Under the pieces are notes generated by a model. The model was not told the origin of the DNA. It saw only the letters and a program-made list of their open reading frames with translations, and searched no databases. Shown here piece after piece: positions 1 to 25,400 of a stretch of DNA of 64,000 nt. Made by a program: the position numbers and the translations under genes. Position 1 is the first letter of the stretch, and each line of letters begins with the position of its first letter. This stretch comes from Pampus argenteus. Taxonomy: Eukaryota > Chordata > Actinopteri > Scombriformes > Stromateidae. Where the stretch lies: contig CM072876.1 of the NCBI GenBank assembly GCA_036937835.1, positions 13,532,501 to 13,596,500 of the forward strand, written 5' to 3'.

Positions 1-70
1 AACATGTTTTGCCAACCCCAGAATCTCCGAGAAGAAGGAGTCGGAAGAGCACATCGTACTGCTTAGCCAT
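1..70 (-). CDS. rab15: Ras-related small GTPase Rab15, N-terminal fragment cut by window edge
   Basis: Rab15 is a membrane-bound small GTPase linked to endosomal recycling. Reading the minus strand from the ATG at 70-68 gives 23 codons beginning MAKQYDVLFR and running through the P-loop GDSGVGKT (residues 15-22), which binds the nucleotide phosphates. This matches the start of vertebrate RAB15 almost residue for residue; nearby Rab8/Rab10-type proteins begin differently. The start sits in a strong Kozak context (CACCATGG). The rest of the gene lies left of the window, so no intron or C-terminal prenylation motif can be seen. Its head-to-head position beside fntb agrees with the human RAB15-FNTB-MAX neighbourhood. 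It was missed as an open frame because the edge cuts it. Confidence 0.9.
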   Translation of the reverse strand, partial: MAKQYDVLFRLLLLGDSGVGKTC

Positions 71-1991
71 GGTGTTGAATGTAGGGTTCAATAAAAAAAA
101 TAAAAATAAATAAAAAAAGCTACTCTACTAACTCTGAGATGAATGAGCAATCCCTCCCCACATGCATCCCATGTCTGCTCAAATGGTAAACATATAAGGC
201 TTTGGCTATGCTTCTTTATGTTCCCTGATGCTGGGTCGGTGGGGAAACAAAACAGGGATGCTCCAGCTTCCAGTGGGTGGGTGCGGTGGACCACTGTCAA
301 GTGAGCCCGAGTGAGAAAAGGGCACCTCCGGTTCTTGTTTTCAAAATAAAAGCCTGCACAACTAGAGAAGGTTTTGATAAGGAGGGTTAGATAGCTGTGT
401 TGGCAGTAAAATAAAGTATATTTGCATTTTTTTTATGCTCTGTTCATTATGTAGTCCATTTGCATGCAGAAATACTGATAATGAGAGCTTATGCACACCT
501 TGTACATAGGTTATCATCATCTGTAAATTGAAGCCTGGAAGACACATGTTAGTCCTTCTATAACTATATTCATGTGACATATGTATGAATATTTATAATA
601 TTATTCTCACTGCATATGTTTGTATATATTATCCACGTTTCACTGAATGCTTAATTACTGTGTCAACATTCAAAAAATCTTCTTCTGACATGGTTCTGAC
701 ACATGGATTGTCATTTACCTTCGATACCCCACTTCCTGTTTGCTGCATGCAATTCATCTTTATTACAAATTTGGTTTGTTCATGATTATTTTTAGTTATC
801 AACCCAGGCTGTATGAAATTGTTTAGAAGGGGGAAATTATTTTGTGCTAACTCAAGGCCTGTTTACAAGATGGGAGGAGAAGCCATGAATTTAATGTGGT
901 CAATATGTGCACAAATAAAGGCACAGAATGGCATGTAGAACACAGGAACAGTTTGGATCAGCTATTCTGTATTGCAACGTGTCTCAAGCTTGGCACTCAT
1001 CAAGAGGTTTATGCAGTAAATATGTCATACTTAGAAACAATATGTACAAAACAATAATGGGATGTTCACATTATTGAAACAGAGTACTGACATGTTTTCA
1101 CACTAGGTAGTATATTAAATACAAGGACAATATCAGGTCTCAAGATTAGGTATTGGTGCAGGTTTTGCATTAAGGCTCTTACCATTTCATTTAGTGTGCT
1201 GTAGGAGTGAATCCAGTGTTGATTTAACCTGATTTCTCTGTGGGGATAACTACTGTCTCATCTTACGACTGGCCTACTTGCTGGTTATATAAAGAAGCTA
1301 CCATTTATGGTGTGCTATGTGCACTGTAATACATGGGTAAATGGAGGCATCAGAGGCCCAACAAACAGGTTAATGAGACCATTGAACCCCAGCCAACCCA
1401 ACCATGAACAATTTCACCTGCTGCCGTCTGGCAAGCTTCTGAAAAATAAACACTAACAACCTGCAGCCTTTCTGAAACCAGACGTATTTACCCTTTTATA
1501 CTTGTGTAACGAGATGTAACACTAAAGAACCCCCCCCCCCCCCACACACACACACACACACTTCACTACCACCCTCCCACTCCACCAACCATTTTCGAGT
1601 TTTATTTTGAAGGATAAATCTACACTTCCTGCACCAGTTTGTTTTCGCGCGTTTGCGCTGCTTCTTCAACGTCAGTGACAAATCACCAATGATGAATAGG
1701 GATGATTAATATTTGGTCATCAACCATGAACAAGCGACACGCAATCATAAACACATATTCTACTATAAAACCGACGTATAAAACCCCTTTTTTAAAGGAT
1801 TTGACTGTTTGTGCGCCGTTATTGAATGACAGTAGTTTGTTCCCTTGGAGACGCCGTAGCGGGCGTGTGCGCGCAGTTTCCGCCGCGCACCGACCGTTGA
1901 CAGGAAGCAAGAGGAGAGTCCAGAGTGAAAGTGAGAAACTATCACAACAAACTAACGGCCTCACCTACAGTTAACGGGCCCGCGTATCATC
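71..1991. promoter_or_regulatory. Divergent intergenic region between rab15 and fntb
   Basis: About 1.9 kb separates the two start codons, which point away from each other, so it should carry both promoters and 5' UTRs. Bases 90-120 are A-rich and would be rab15 leader. A poly-C run followed by a CA repeat lies at 1530-1561. Near 1840-1900 the sequence becomes CpG-rich just before the fntb start, which fits a housekeeping promoter. No TATA box is well placed. The short open frames here show no recognisable protein. Confidence 0.5.
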
Positions 1992-16576
<14,585 letters not shown>

Positions 16577-16890
16577 GGAGCCTCCAGTGGATCAGATCCC
16601 ACCGCTGCCTCCGGCTCAGCCGACTGTCAGTCTTTGTTAGTCCTCAGTGGAGACGTATGTGTGTGTCTGTGTCCGTGTGTGTGTGAACCAGCCTGCTCTG
16701 GGGAACAGACTCGAACCAGCAAAACAGCAGTCAGGTCTGATGTGGACGATGCTGAGAACTGACCATCAGTAGAAACGAGGACTCGAGTTAGACGGAGTTT
16801 GCCAGAATAAAAGTCAACAGTGTGTGTGTGCAGCTTTTCAGTCAACTGAATCTTTTTGCTTGCAATGCCTATCGTCATTCTCTGAAAGTT

Positions 16891-16896
16891 AATAAA
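16891..16896 (+). terminator. fntb: fntb polyadenylation signal
   Basis: Canonical AATAAA, 315 bp after the fntb stop codon, followed by a T-rich stretch. No earlier AATAAA occurs after the stop, so the 3' UTR is about 0.33 kb. Confidence 0.75.
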
Positions 16897-16909
16897 ACTT
16901 TATATAGCA

Positions 16910-17980
16910 CTTTTCATAATGGTTTTATTAAATGATTTACAACTTGTAAACATGATTTGTAGAATATTTCAAACATACATTTTAGTGTACGGCCCTTCAG
17001 CATCTCTGGAAAGGACTCTTAGTCCTTTTGTCTTGTACATTTGCAGGTATGGAAATTTTACCAGCACTGCAAACCCTGATCTTGTAGCCTACTGATCAAA
17101 AACATTATATTGTTTATAATGCAGCCCGATAACATTTGAGTCAATGAAAATTAATTGATTAATTTAAAGAATACAAAGCACAGCTCATAAAACACGTGAT
17201 AGAAAGTGCAGAGGAAGAGAAAGGCTACACTGAAATAAGCTTAATGTGCCAAAAAGCATGTAAAAATTGTTGAACTATAGAATATTTGATTATAGAAATG
17301 CAATCTTAGTGCAAATCATCATTTGGATTTTTAATTAAATTACTATGTTTTATTTCAAAAGTGAAGCCATTTCTCCCATTGAGTCAGTCAGATGATCTTA
17401 AGACATCAAGATAGTTTTAATCTGATCATTGGGGCATAAATGGATTTAATACACCTCATACTTTATAATGAAATGACAACACAACCATTATTACAGTAAT
17501 ATCAAAGTCAATGAGGTACTAATGTTTGTTTCTGGTATATTATATAGAGAGTAGTAGCTGAGAGTAGTAGTATAATCAATGGCACATTAAGGTTCCCTGG
17601 ACTTAATAAATAAGGAAAATATAATCTTATAATGCAATATACTATTTATAAAGTAAAAACCTGCAGATCAACACAAAGTAGGTTTGATGACTACATCATG
17701 TTGCTGTGTTTCCTCTCCTGACTATAATTAGAAACACGGGTGTAAATCAGCCATCAGTCTTTATTCCAGATAGCTGCCAGCATCAATGGAAACCAGAAAA
17801 TCCTGAATCACACTCCGTCCTGAAGCCTGCAGCAGTCGGAAGTTTACGACAGCGGGAGGAAGGTGACGACGTATTAGTGACCATTCAAAGCCATCGTTAA
17901 ATGAGTTAATGGCTGCATTTGTTGACATGTTCACAACTTTAATGACTAAATAATCACAGGGAGCATGTTAAAGGATAAAA
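16910..17980. other. Intergenic region between convergent fntb and max 3' ends
   Basis: About 1 kb of AT-rich sequence between the fntb poly(A) signal and the probable max poly(A) signal. I see no coding exon, RNA gene or clear transposon here. Confidence 0.5.
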
Positions 17981-17983
17981 TAG

Positions 17984-17989
17984 TTTATT
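17984..17989 (-). terminator. max: Candidate max polyadenylation signal (minus strand)
   Basis: TTTATT on the plus strand reads AATAAA on the minus strand. It would give max a 3' UTR of about 1.45 kb (17.97-19.45 kb), similar in size to mammalian MAX. Other AATAAA-like motifs exist upstream, so the choice is tentative. Confidence 0.5.
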
Positions 17990-19446
17990 TTATAGTCTCA
18001 TAGTAAAGGTAGGCCTCAACTTGCAAGACAATTGTTAGCAGTATGTACAACATACTTGTAATTTCCATGGAATGGAATCGGACAAACGAAGACCTATTAC
18101 ACTAATTATATCCTCCTAAATGGAAATAAAATGGAAACAATATACAAACACACACGTTTCCTAGACACGCAAAATGCTTCCTTTTTTTTCCTTGGGGGGA
18201 ATTCAGCAACATTGATTTTTACTGTGTAAAGCACAACACATCAACAAGGACTCATTTCGCTTCCTTGTACTGCAAAAGACGGGAGCTACCTTTTGACATT
18301 CAATACCTATTATCATACCCTTAAGGAGAACTACAAGTGACAAATTGGCATTTTCCCATGACTTGTGAAATTACTACAAAATGCATAACATACTTTTGAA
18401 CTTGAAAACATCCAATCAAGGCTTTTTTTATTTTTTTAAATATATAAAATGAGATGCCTAACGTATTCAGCCACCTAAAGTCATTCACTACTTCAAGCTA
18501 AAGGACAAAATACGATACAAGTTTAGGAATATTCTCCTTCAAAAACATCAATTTCAACAAAAGGGAGTCATGTTTCTTTTTTTCTTTTTTTTTTCCTTTT
18601 TTTAAATCTTGTGTTAACAAACGTGTCGAGGCAGAAAACATCTGCGATCCAGTGGGCCTGAGGTGGGTATCACTTTAACATTTGCTTCAAAGCGTCTTCA
18701 CATTCTTTAGTGGAAAAGTAAGCTACAAATGTTTGTTTGTTTGTTTGTTTTAAAAAGGTAAACTTCTCCAGGACGATTTATCTAGGTGTGTGTGTGTGTG
18801 TGTAAATTCTAAACAGGTTTTTTTTTTTTTTTAATCAAGAATAACAAAATAAACAAAAACAAAAAATATATATATAATATAGCAGTGCTTGGAGGAGTAC
18901 GCCTGGCGCGCCCTTCCTCCCCAAAAACATCCCGGGGAGGAGGAGGAGGGGCTACATTGAGGGTACAAAAAAAGCATCAAGTCCTTAAGTAGCCAAGCTG
19001 CCTCTTTTTGGATTTTGGATTGTTGACGTTGCTAGAGGGGGAAAATACCAATGACGGAGAACCAAAGAAAAGAGAGGGATGGAAAGGGGGGTGTATCAAG
19101 AGGGGGAAAAACCTGCAGCTCTCGAGATGGATTGAAGCAGTCGTCTTCCACCCTGCTGACTTCCCTCCTCCTGTTCTTGGAGAGTGGGTGGAAAAGAGAC
19201 GATTGCGGCGGCGGCGGGGTGAAGAGGTTTGAGGGGTCATGAGTCTCCAGTGCGAGTCCACCCAGAGATGGAGGAGAGAGAACGAGGAGGACGGTAAGGG
19301 AGGCCTGTGGGTGGAGGTTGTTGGCATTGTTGAGGGGTGGGGGGGGGTCGATGAGCCTTGAGAGCTTTGAAGGCTGCGTTTCCTCTCACCTTCCCTCGTG
19401 CCCCCCGCCGCCTGGCCCTTTCGGCAGAATTTAGTCGCGTGGCCGT
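17990..19446 (-). other. max: Probable max 3' UTR
   Basis: Directly follows the max stop codon on the minus strand. The part near the stop (about 18890-19446) is G/C-rich on the plus strand with GGAGG runs, the distal part is AT-rich. Open frames of 116 and 74 codons here have no protein similarity that I recognise. Confidence 0.55.
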
Positions 19447-22400
19447 CTAGCTGGTCTCCACGCGCAGCTTCTTCCTGTTGGGCGGCTCCTCGGCCTCTGA
19501 TTCGGAGCTCGAGTCTGAGCCTCCGTCGAACGCTGACACGGCGCTGCCTTTGGGGTTGGTGTACAGGCTGCTGTCAGACGATGAGTAGCTGGCCTGGAGC
19601 TGCGTGGAGCCCTTCACCTTCTCCAGAGCACGGACTGCAAACACACAGAGCACCAACATGAATGGAGGACACGGTTCCTTTCAGCTGCTCAACACCTCTT
19701 CTTCTGTACGTCAAAGTCTCTCTTGATTTAAACAACCAATTCAAACATTTAAAACTGAATGGAATAAAATGAGCTGGTAAGTTGATCAAACAAACTTAAG
19801 TTTTAATTTGATCAACTTGGAGGTGAAAGGAAAAACAAGCTTTTCTCTCCTTCACCACTGAATTTCTTTTCACACTTCAGTTTCCTTCATGCACACAGTC
19901 AAAGCTTCACAGGAAATTCTTGATTGCTACCAAAAACTCGCCTGGCTTACAAATACGGACAGAAACCTCCAGAGACATGTTTAAGCTTTTAAGAAAGACT
20001 AATAGAACAAACGTCTGTGAGAACTGAGCTACAAAGGCGAGAGGCTTGGCAGCAGCGGGTCTGCCGTCTATCTCATTTCCTCTTTTGTTGTGGCGGCACA
20101 AACACTGATTTAAGATTGGGACTAAATGTTCTCAAACCATTCATCCCACCTTCTCTTTTATCACTGTAACATGCAATCAACAAACATGGTATTGAGACAT
20201 TTGGATTTCCACCTTTCCTGTTCCAAGTCACAATGGCTGTTGAAGGTCAAATCTGATTTATTTAATCATAAGCTGAAAAGGTCACGGGAATCCCAACTAT
20301 TATCAGCAGGCGAATACTACTGAATACTCACTAGTGCCCCAAGATAATATCTCCAGCATGAAGATTAATACGATCATGAAAATGTAATGAAATCCAGCGG
20401 CGTTACCTTGCTGCTCCAGCAGTGCGTTCTGCCTCTTCAGGTCGTCGATGTCCTGCTGGTGTGTGTGATTTTTTCGCCTCATGTACTGGATGTACTCTGT
20501 GGCTTTGTCTAGGATTTGAGCTCGAGACGCCTGTTTGGTAGACTGCTGTTAGTGACACATGCAAAAATTGAAGCAATGACGCAAGTATACAGAGCACTTC
20601 AATCAACATTTCTCACACAAGAATAAAAAAATAAAAATAAAAAGATTCTGCTACTCTGCTACTGTCTCTATAAAGACTGGCCCAGAGGCCGACACACTGC
20701 AGGCTGAAGCGAGTGTGTGTTACTGCACAGCTTGCCTCCTCTTAACCTCTCGAAGTCCTCCAGCACTTCAGCCTGACAACCACAGGCGAGGTCATAACCC
20801 CGACACATTACTGTCATGGGGTTTGCCTAATTTACAGCAGCAAGACCCCCCCACCCCCACCCCAACTGATTGGCTTTCACATCAAGGACAGCAGCTACAA
20901 ATCATTTACAGACATTTGCAACATCTCTCATCAATGCAGACTTGTTATTATGCTTCACATTCATTAACATAGCAGCATTAGTAATATCTGTGTTCATTAG
21001 GGCTGGGTATAGGGTGTGGTACATGTATATTTAATGAGGGTGACTGTTTGTTTTTAGGCCATCGTCAGGCAGCTTAGAGAAATATTCACTGATGGAGATC
21101 CTGCTTGATGCATATGAGGATGCCAAGGTTATTAACTTATATTTTATCCAAACAAGCAGCTGTTTTTTTTGTTGTTGTTGTAGTTTTTTGCCTGAATAAC
21201 GTTGTCTAAAATTAGAAAAATTCCAATTCAAATCAGGAACTTTCAGATGACTGAATTCAATGCCAGGTTTCGGTACTTGGCAGTCGTCTAAAGTCCAATA
21301 CCCAGCCCCGAAATTCATCACTTCTTCCTCCCCACAAGAAAAATGACAGCATTTTGGCTCTAAGACAGAGCTGTAATGGCAGTACAGCCCTGTGGGTCGA
21401 GCGCCGAGGCAGCTTTTATACAAATTATCAGCAAACATCACTCACATCTTCTCATAACACCCTAACCCTTCATGCTGTGTCTTAAACTGCTCTTTCAGGG
21501 GAAAATAATACAGTGTGTGCCCAGTTACTGAACCCGCTCCAAATGCTCTCGATGTCATGGATGTCAAAACAGGAAGAGAGCAACAAAATGTCCTCATAAT
21601 AACTTCCTGATGCTGGTCCAAGTATTTAGACTGCATCACTGTCTTGCTGCTGCCAATCTGTACTCTTCCACCATCTGCCCTCCTCCTCAGTCCCTTCAAC
21701 TATTTCCCTTCACTGACGCACACAAGAAAAGACATCTGCATCTGAGTATATACTAAAAATAAAAAAAAAAGTCATCATCATTAAAATTACCTCATCATCA
21801 CTACATACTCATAACAGTAAAAGTGACATTAAAACATACATCACACTCAAACAAACAATTTGCAAAATACAAAAAATATCTTACATGAGTGACCACCATT
21901 TGTGTGCCGGGAAGACTCCCAGGCTGAGCTTTACCAACCTTTTCTCCCTGCAGGGCGGGTACCGAGTCTCGGAGGCTGTGAAAGCTGTCTTTGATGTGGT
22001 CCCTACGTTTGCGCTCCAGTGCATTGTGGTGTGCCCGTTTGTCTGCCTGCAATGAGAGAGTCACAAGGCCTTCAGCCTGGCAGCAGAGCAGCGTGGGTAG
22101 AGGACAGCGGGTGTTCACGCGTCCCCGCAGCTCGGCTCAACCTACACGAAGCGCTCTGCTGCCAAGTCCCACTGTGCCTCTACGACAAAGACGACACTGG
22201 CTTTTCTGTCTGTGTAGTAATTACAATCAAATATTGTAATGCCATATCATTTCATATCGAGAGGTGGACAGCAATGACCCGCTACATCTCCGACAACATC
22301 CACAAGATAACAGGCCGGTTTGCGACCGTTTAATATCAACACGAGCTGCTTTCTGTTCTTTCTTCTTGGTTGCAGAGTTTTAGATATTTAGAAAGAAAGA

Positions 22401-25400
22401 AAGAAAGAAAGAAAGACTACCAGATGTACAAGCATGAATGAATGTTTTCCTTGTTTTAGTGTGTTTAGAGATTTTAAGGGTTAATCAATTAATCTGATCT
22501 ACGATTGTCACAAGTTACCAGAGCCTCAAGTGTCAAACAAAACAGGAAAAATCTTTGTTTGAGAATCCGCAACTAGTAAATATTCTGTATGTTTACTTGG
22601 CAAACTAGACAAGAGTGTGCATCTCCACAACGGCCGCAGAATCTAAATCTAACCGAACTGAAACTATTATAAAATATTCTCTGCAGTTTTACTTCTGGAT
22701 GTGGATCAAAATACACACAATGATGGATAATTATGGAATAAGTGTCCCCAGTAACTGATCTCATGCTTCTTTGTCTAACTTGGCCCTAATTTCACTACAA
22801 AAATATTCAGTTTTGGTGATACCCTGCTAACAAACAAACAGAGATAGAAACATAACCTTCTTGGCTGACATTATGACAAATAAGCGATCATCTGAAATGC
22901 CATTACTTAACCTCCAGCTGTCTCAAGGGAAAAGGAGAAAATAAACTAGAAGTTGCTGAATTGTGTGGCTGTTTGCCTTCTGGCCGTGTCCCGCACTTCC
23001 ATCCCCCTTCACTGACGCAAGCCGATCCCACAATGCATTTCTGTCCCTCCATCTCAACGGGAGCACACGGGAGTGGCCGTTCAAATTCACAACTGGTTTA
23101 AAAAGGCACTTGAGTCATCCAGGTGGCGTGAGAGGTGGGCGGACGAGAACAGACGATCCTGGATTGAAGGTTACGCCGGCTGAATTAAACGATGCGATGA
23201 CTAACAGAGGCCTGATGAAAAGTTTGTTTATGGAGTTACCAGTGGAAATGTGCCTTATGTAGCTTAAGATTCAGCAGAACGTAATCAAATGTAGCTCAAT
23301 GAACTGCAGATCTGTTTTCCCAGTATGCCTTCTGCTTTCTACATTAAACAGCTTTAATCAAAATGACCTCACTGCACTGGGTCAAATTTATCCTTAATTT
23401 CAGGACGCTGTACTGAATCAAATTCCGCTTTTTTTTTCACGTCTCATGCCAAGTTAAATAACTGGCGTAATCATAACAACCCAATCCTCATTTGAAAAGT
23501 CCCTGATTAACAACAGTTGGGCAACACCATCCAACAGGCTGAAAATTACAAAACAATCATTTGCATTGTAATTAGACTGTAAAGGCATAAAATGGCTGCC
23601 ATAAGTCACATGACCCGGGCCGTCCACACAGATCAGTTTGAACTGTTTGTAGGGCACATCATCATAGTCTACAATCATATACCATTCTGGCCTAATCCAC
23701 GCTGTCACCAAGAGACACAAGTCCAACATCCAATCACCTCCCGCCATGATAACGCCCACGCTCATCTGACTCATCTTGCCAACACATCACAATAAAAACC
23801 AAAGTGGCCACAAGTGAGACAACATACAGGTTTCAGTACCAGTATGTCATGTGTTGGAGGTAGACGATGTATGAAGTGTGACTCAGCTGCAAACATCCGT
23901 AACAAATATGTCAACATGTATTTAGTTATTAATTTAATGCTAGAAAACAACCCCACAAGGCAAATTATTACCTGGAATGTCACACATACAAAACTAAGGC
24001 ATAAAGAAAACCACTAATAAAATTAACTTCATTTTACCCACAGTGCCAATCCTGTGATTAGTCTGGTTGGCATGGTGACAGCTGCTCCTGCAGCCTGTTG
24101 CACAAGAGCCACAAACCATCAAGACAAATCCACCAGGACCATGTGCCTCCTCGTATCATACACAAAACCACCAAGAGGCGTGACTCCACTCCCTCCATTA
24201 ACTCTGGCATAAACACATGACGGACATCGATGGCATGTGGAATTACAGGTCTGGCAGCCATTTCCATACGATCAGTTACAGCAAATAATAAAAAGGAAAG
24301 TATACGCGACTGATTTCTTGTGCCCAGCTGGGATGGACGAGGCATTAAATTATAATATGACCTACTAATACGCTTCAGACTTGTATTGTGAAGTACTCCA
24401 ATTTTAGCATTTATCGTTACATATTAACATACGTATGGTGACGCGCGACACTGTATCCAAGGGTGATACCCCAGTATCTGGACTTCATTGAGTCTACACG
24501 GCTACATTTACAGAATTCAACTGCTGCCTCAAACATATTTGTGTTTAGTGTCGCTACTGTTGCAGCTGTACAACGATGGATAAAATGTTTTGAGAATCAC
24601 TCAACCTCTGAAAAATGACTCTTTCGTTCCGATTTAATCTGTAAAGTCTAATTTAAAAGATCAGAGGCACACTATTAAATTATTTTATCCACATTCAAGT
24701 TAGCAGATGGCTAACCAGAAGCTAGCTCTCTGATGCACATTCAAACAGCCGGCACAAGATAGTCGTTACAGACAGCAGATTTAAAACTCCAGTATAGCTC
24801 ATAATACAGAGAGATTCGCCCGACAGCGTGAACTGGTCTGGCGGGGGTTTGAATGAAACCTTTAAATGTTAAAGGACCCGCACTGCAGGTTTAACTGTCT
24901 GGAAAAAAGGTGCAGAAGTGCTGTTTCACACAGCAAACGCTGTACATTTTATGGGAGTGGCTGTTATTTAGGTAGACAGACAGGAAGTGTGCGTCTTAAT
25001 GCCGCTGCTTAAAATAATTGACAAGGTAAAACCCTGCACTAGCATGTTTGTTAGTTTTATTTACAAAATATCTTATGTAATATATGTATAAATATTTATT
25101 TCTAATGTCTACTACATTACTTAATCACCATTTTATCATCTTTTAATAGCAACATATTATAACCTGTGGGATAACAAAGGCTTTTTAAAAATAAATAAAA
25201 TAAATAATATTTATATAACCACAGAATAAATTATGTTTTTGGCAAATCCAACAAATTAAATACAATGCAATCATAAACCCACTAATGTATTTATATCTCC
25301 TAAACCTTTCAAAATTATGTACAACCTCTAACTTACCTAAGATAAAAGTTGTCTATCTGAAACTAGAGACTCATGTAGGAAAACTAATTTCATGTGACTA

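Noticed and set aside
71..1700. Search for CHURC1, the neighbour of FNTB in mammals
   Set aside because: No zinc-ribbon CxxC exons of that protein are readable; only rab15 is found on this side.
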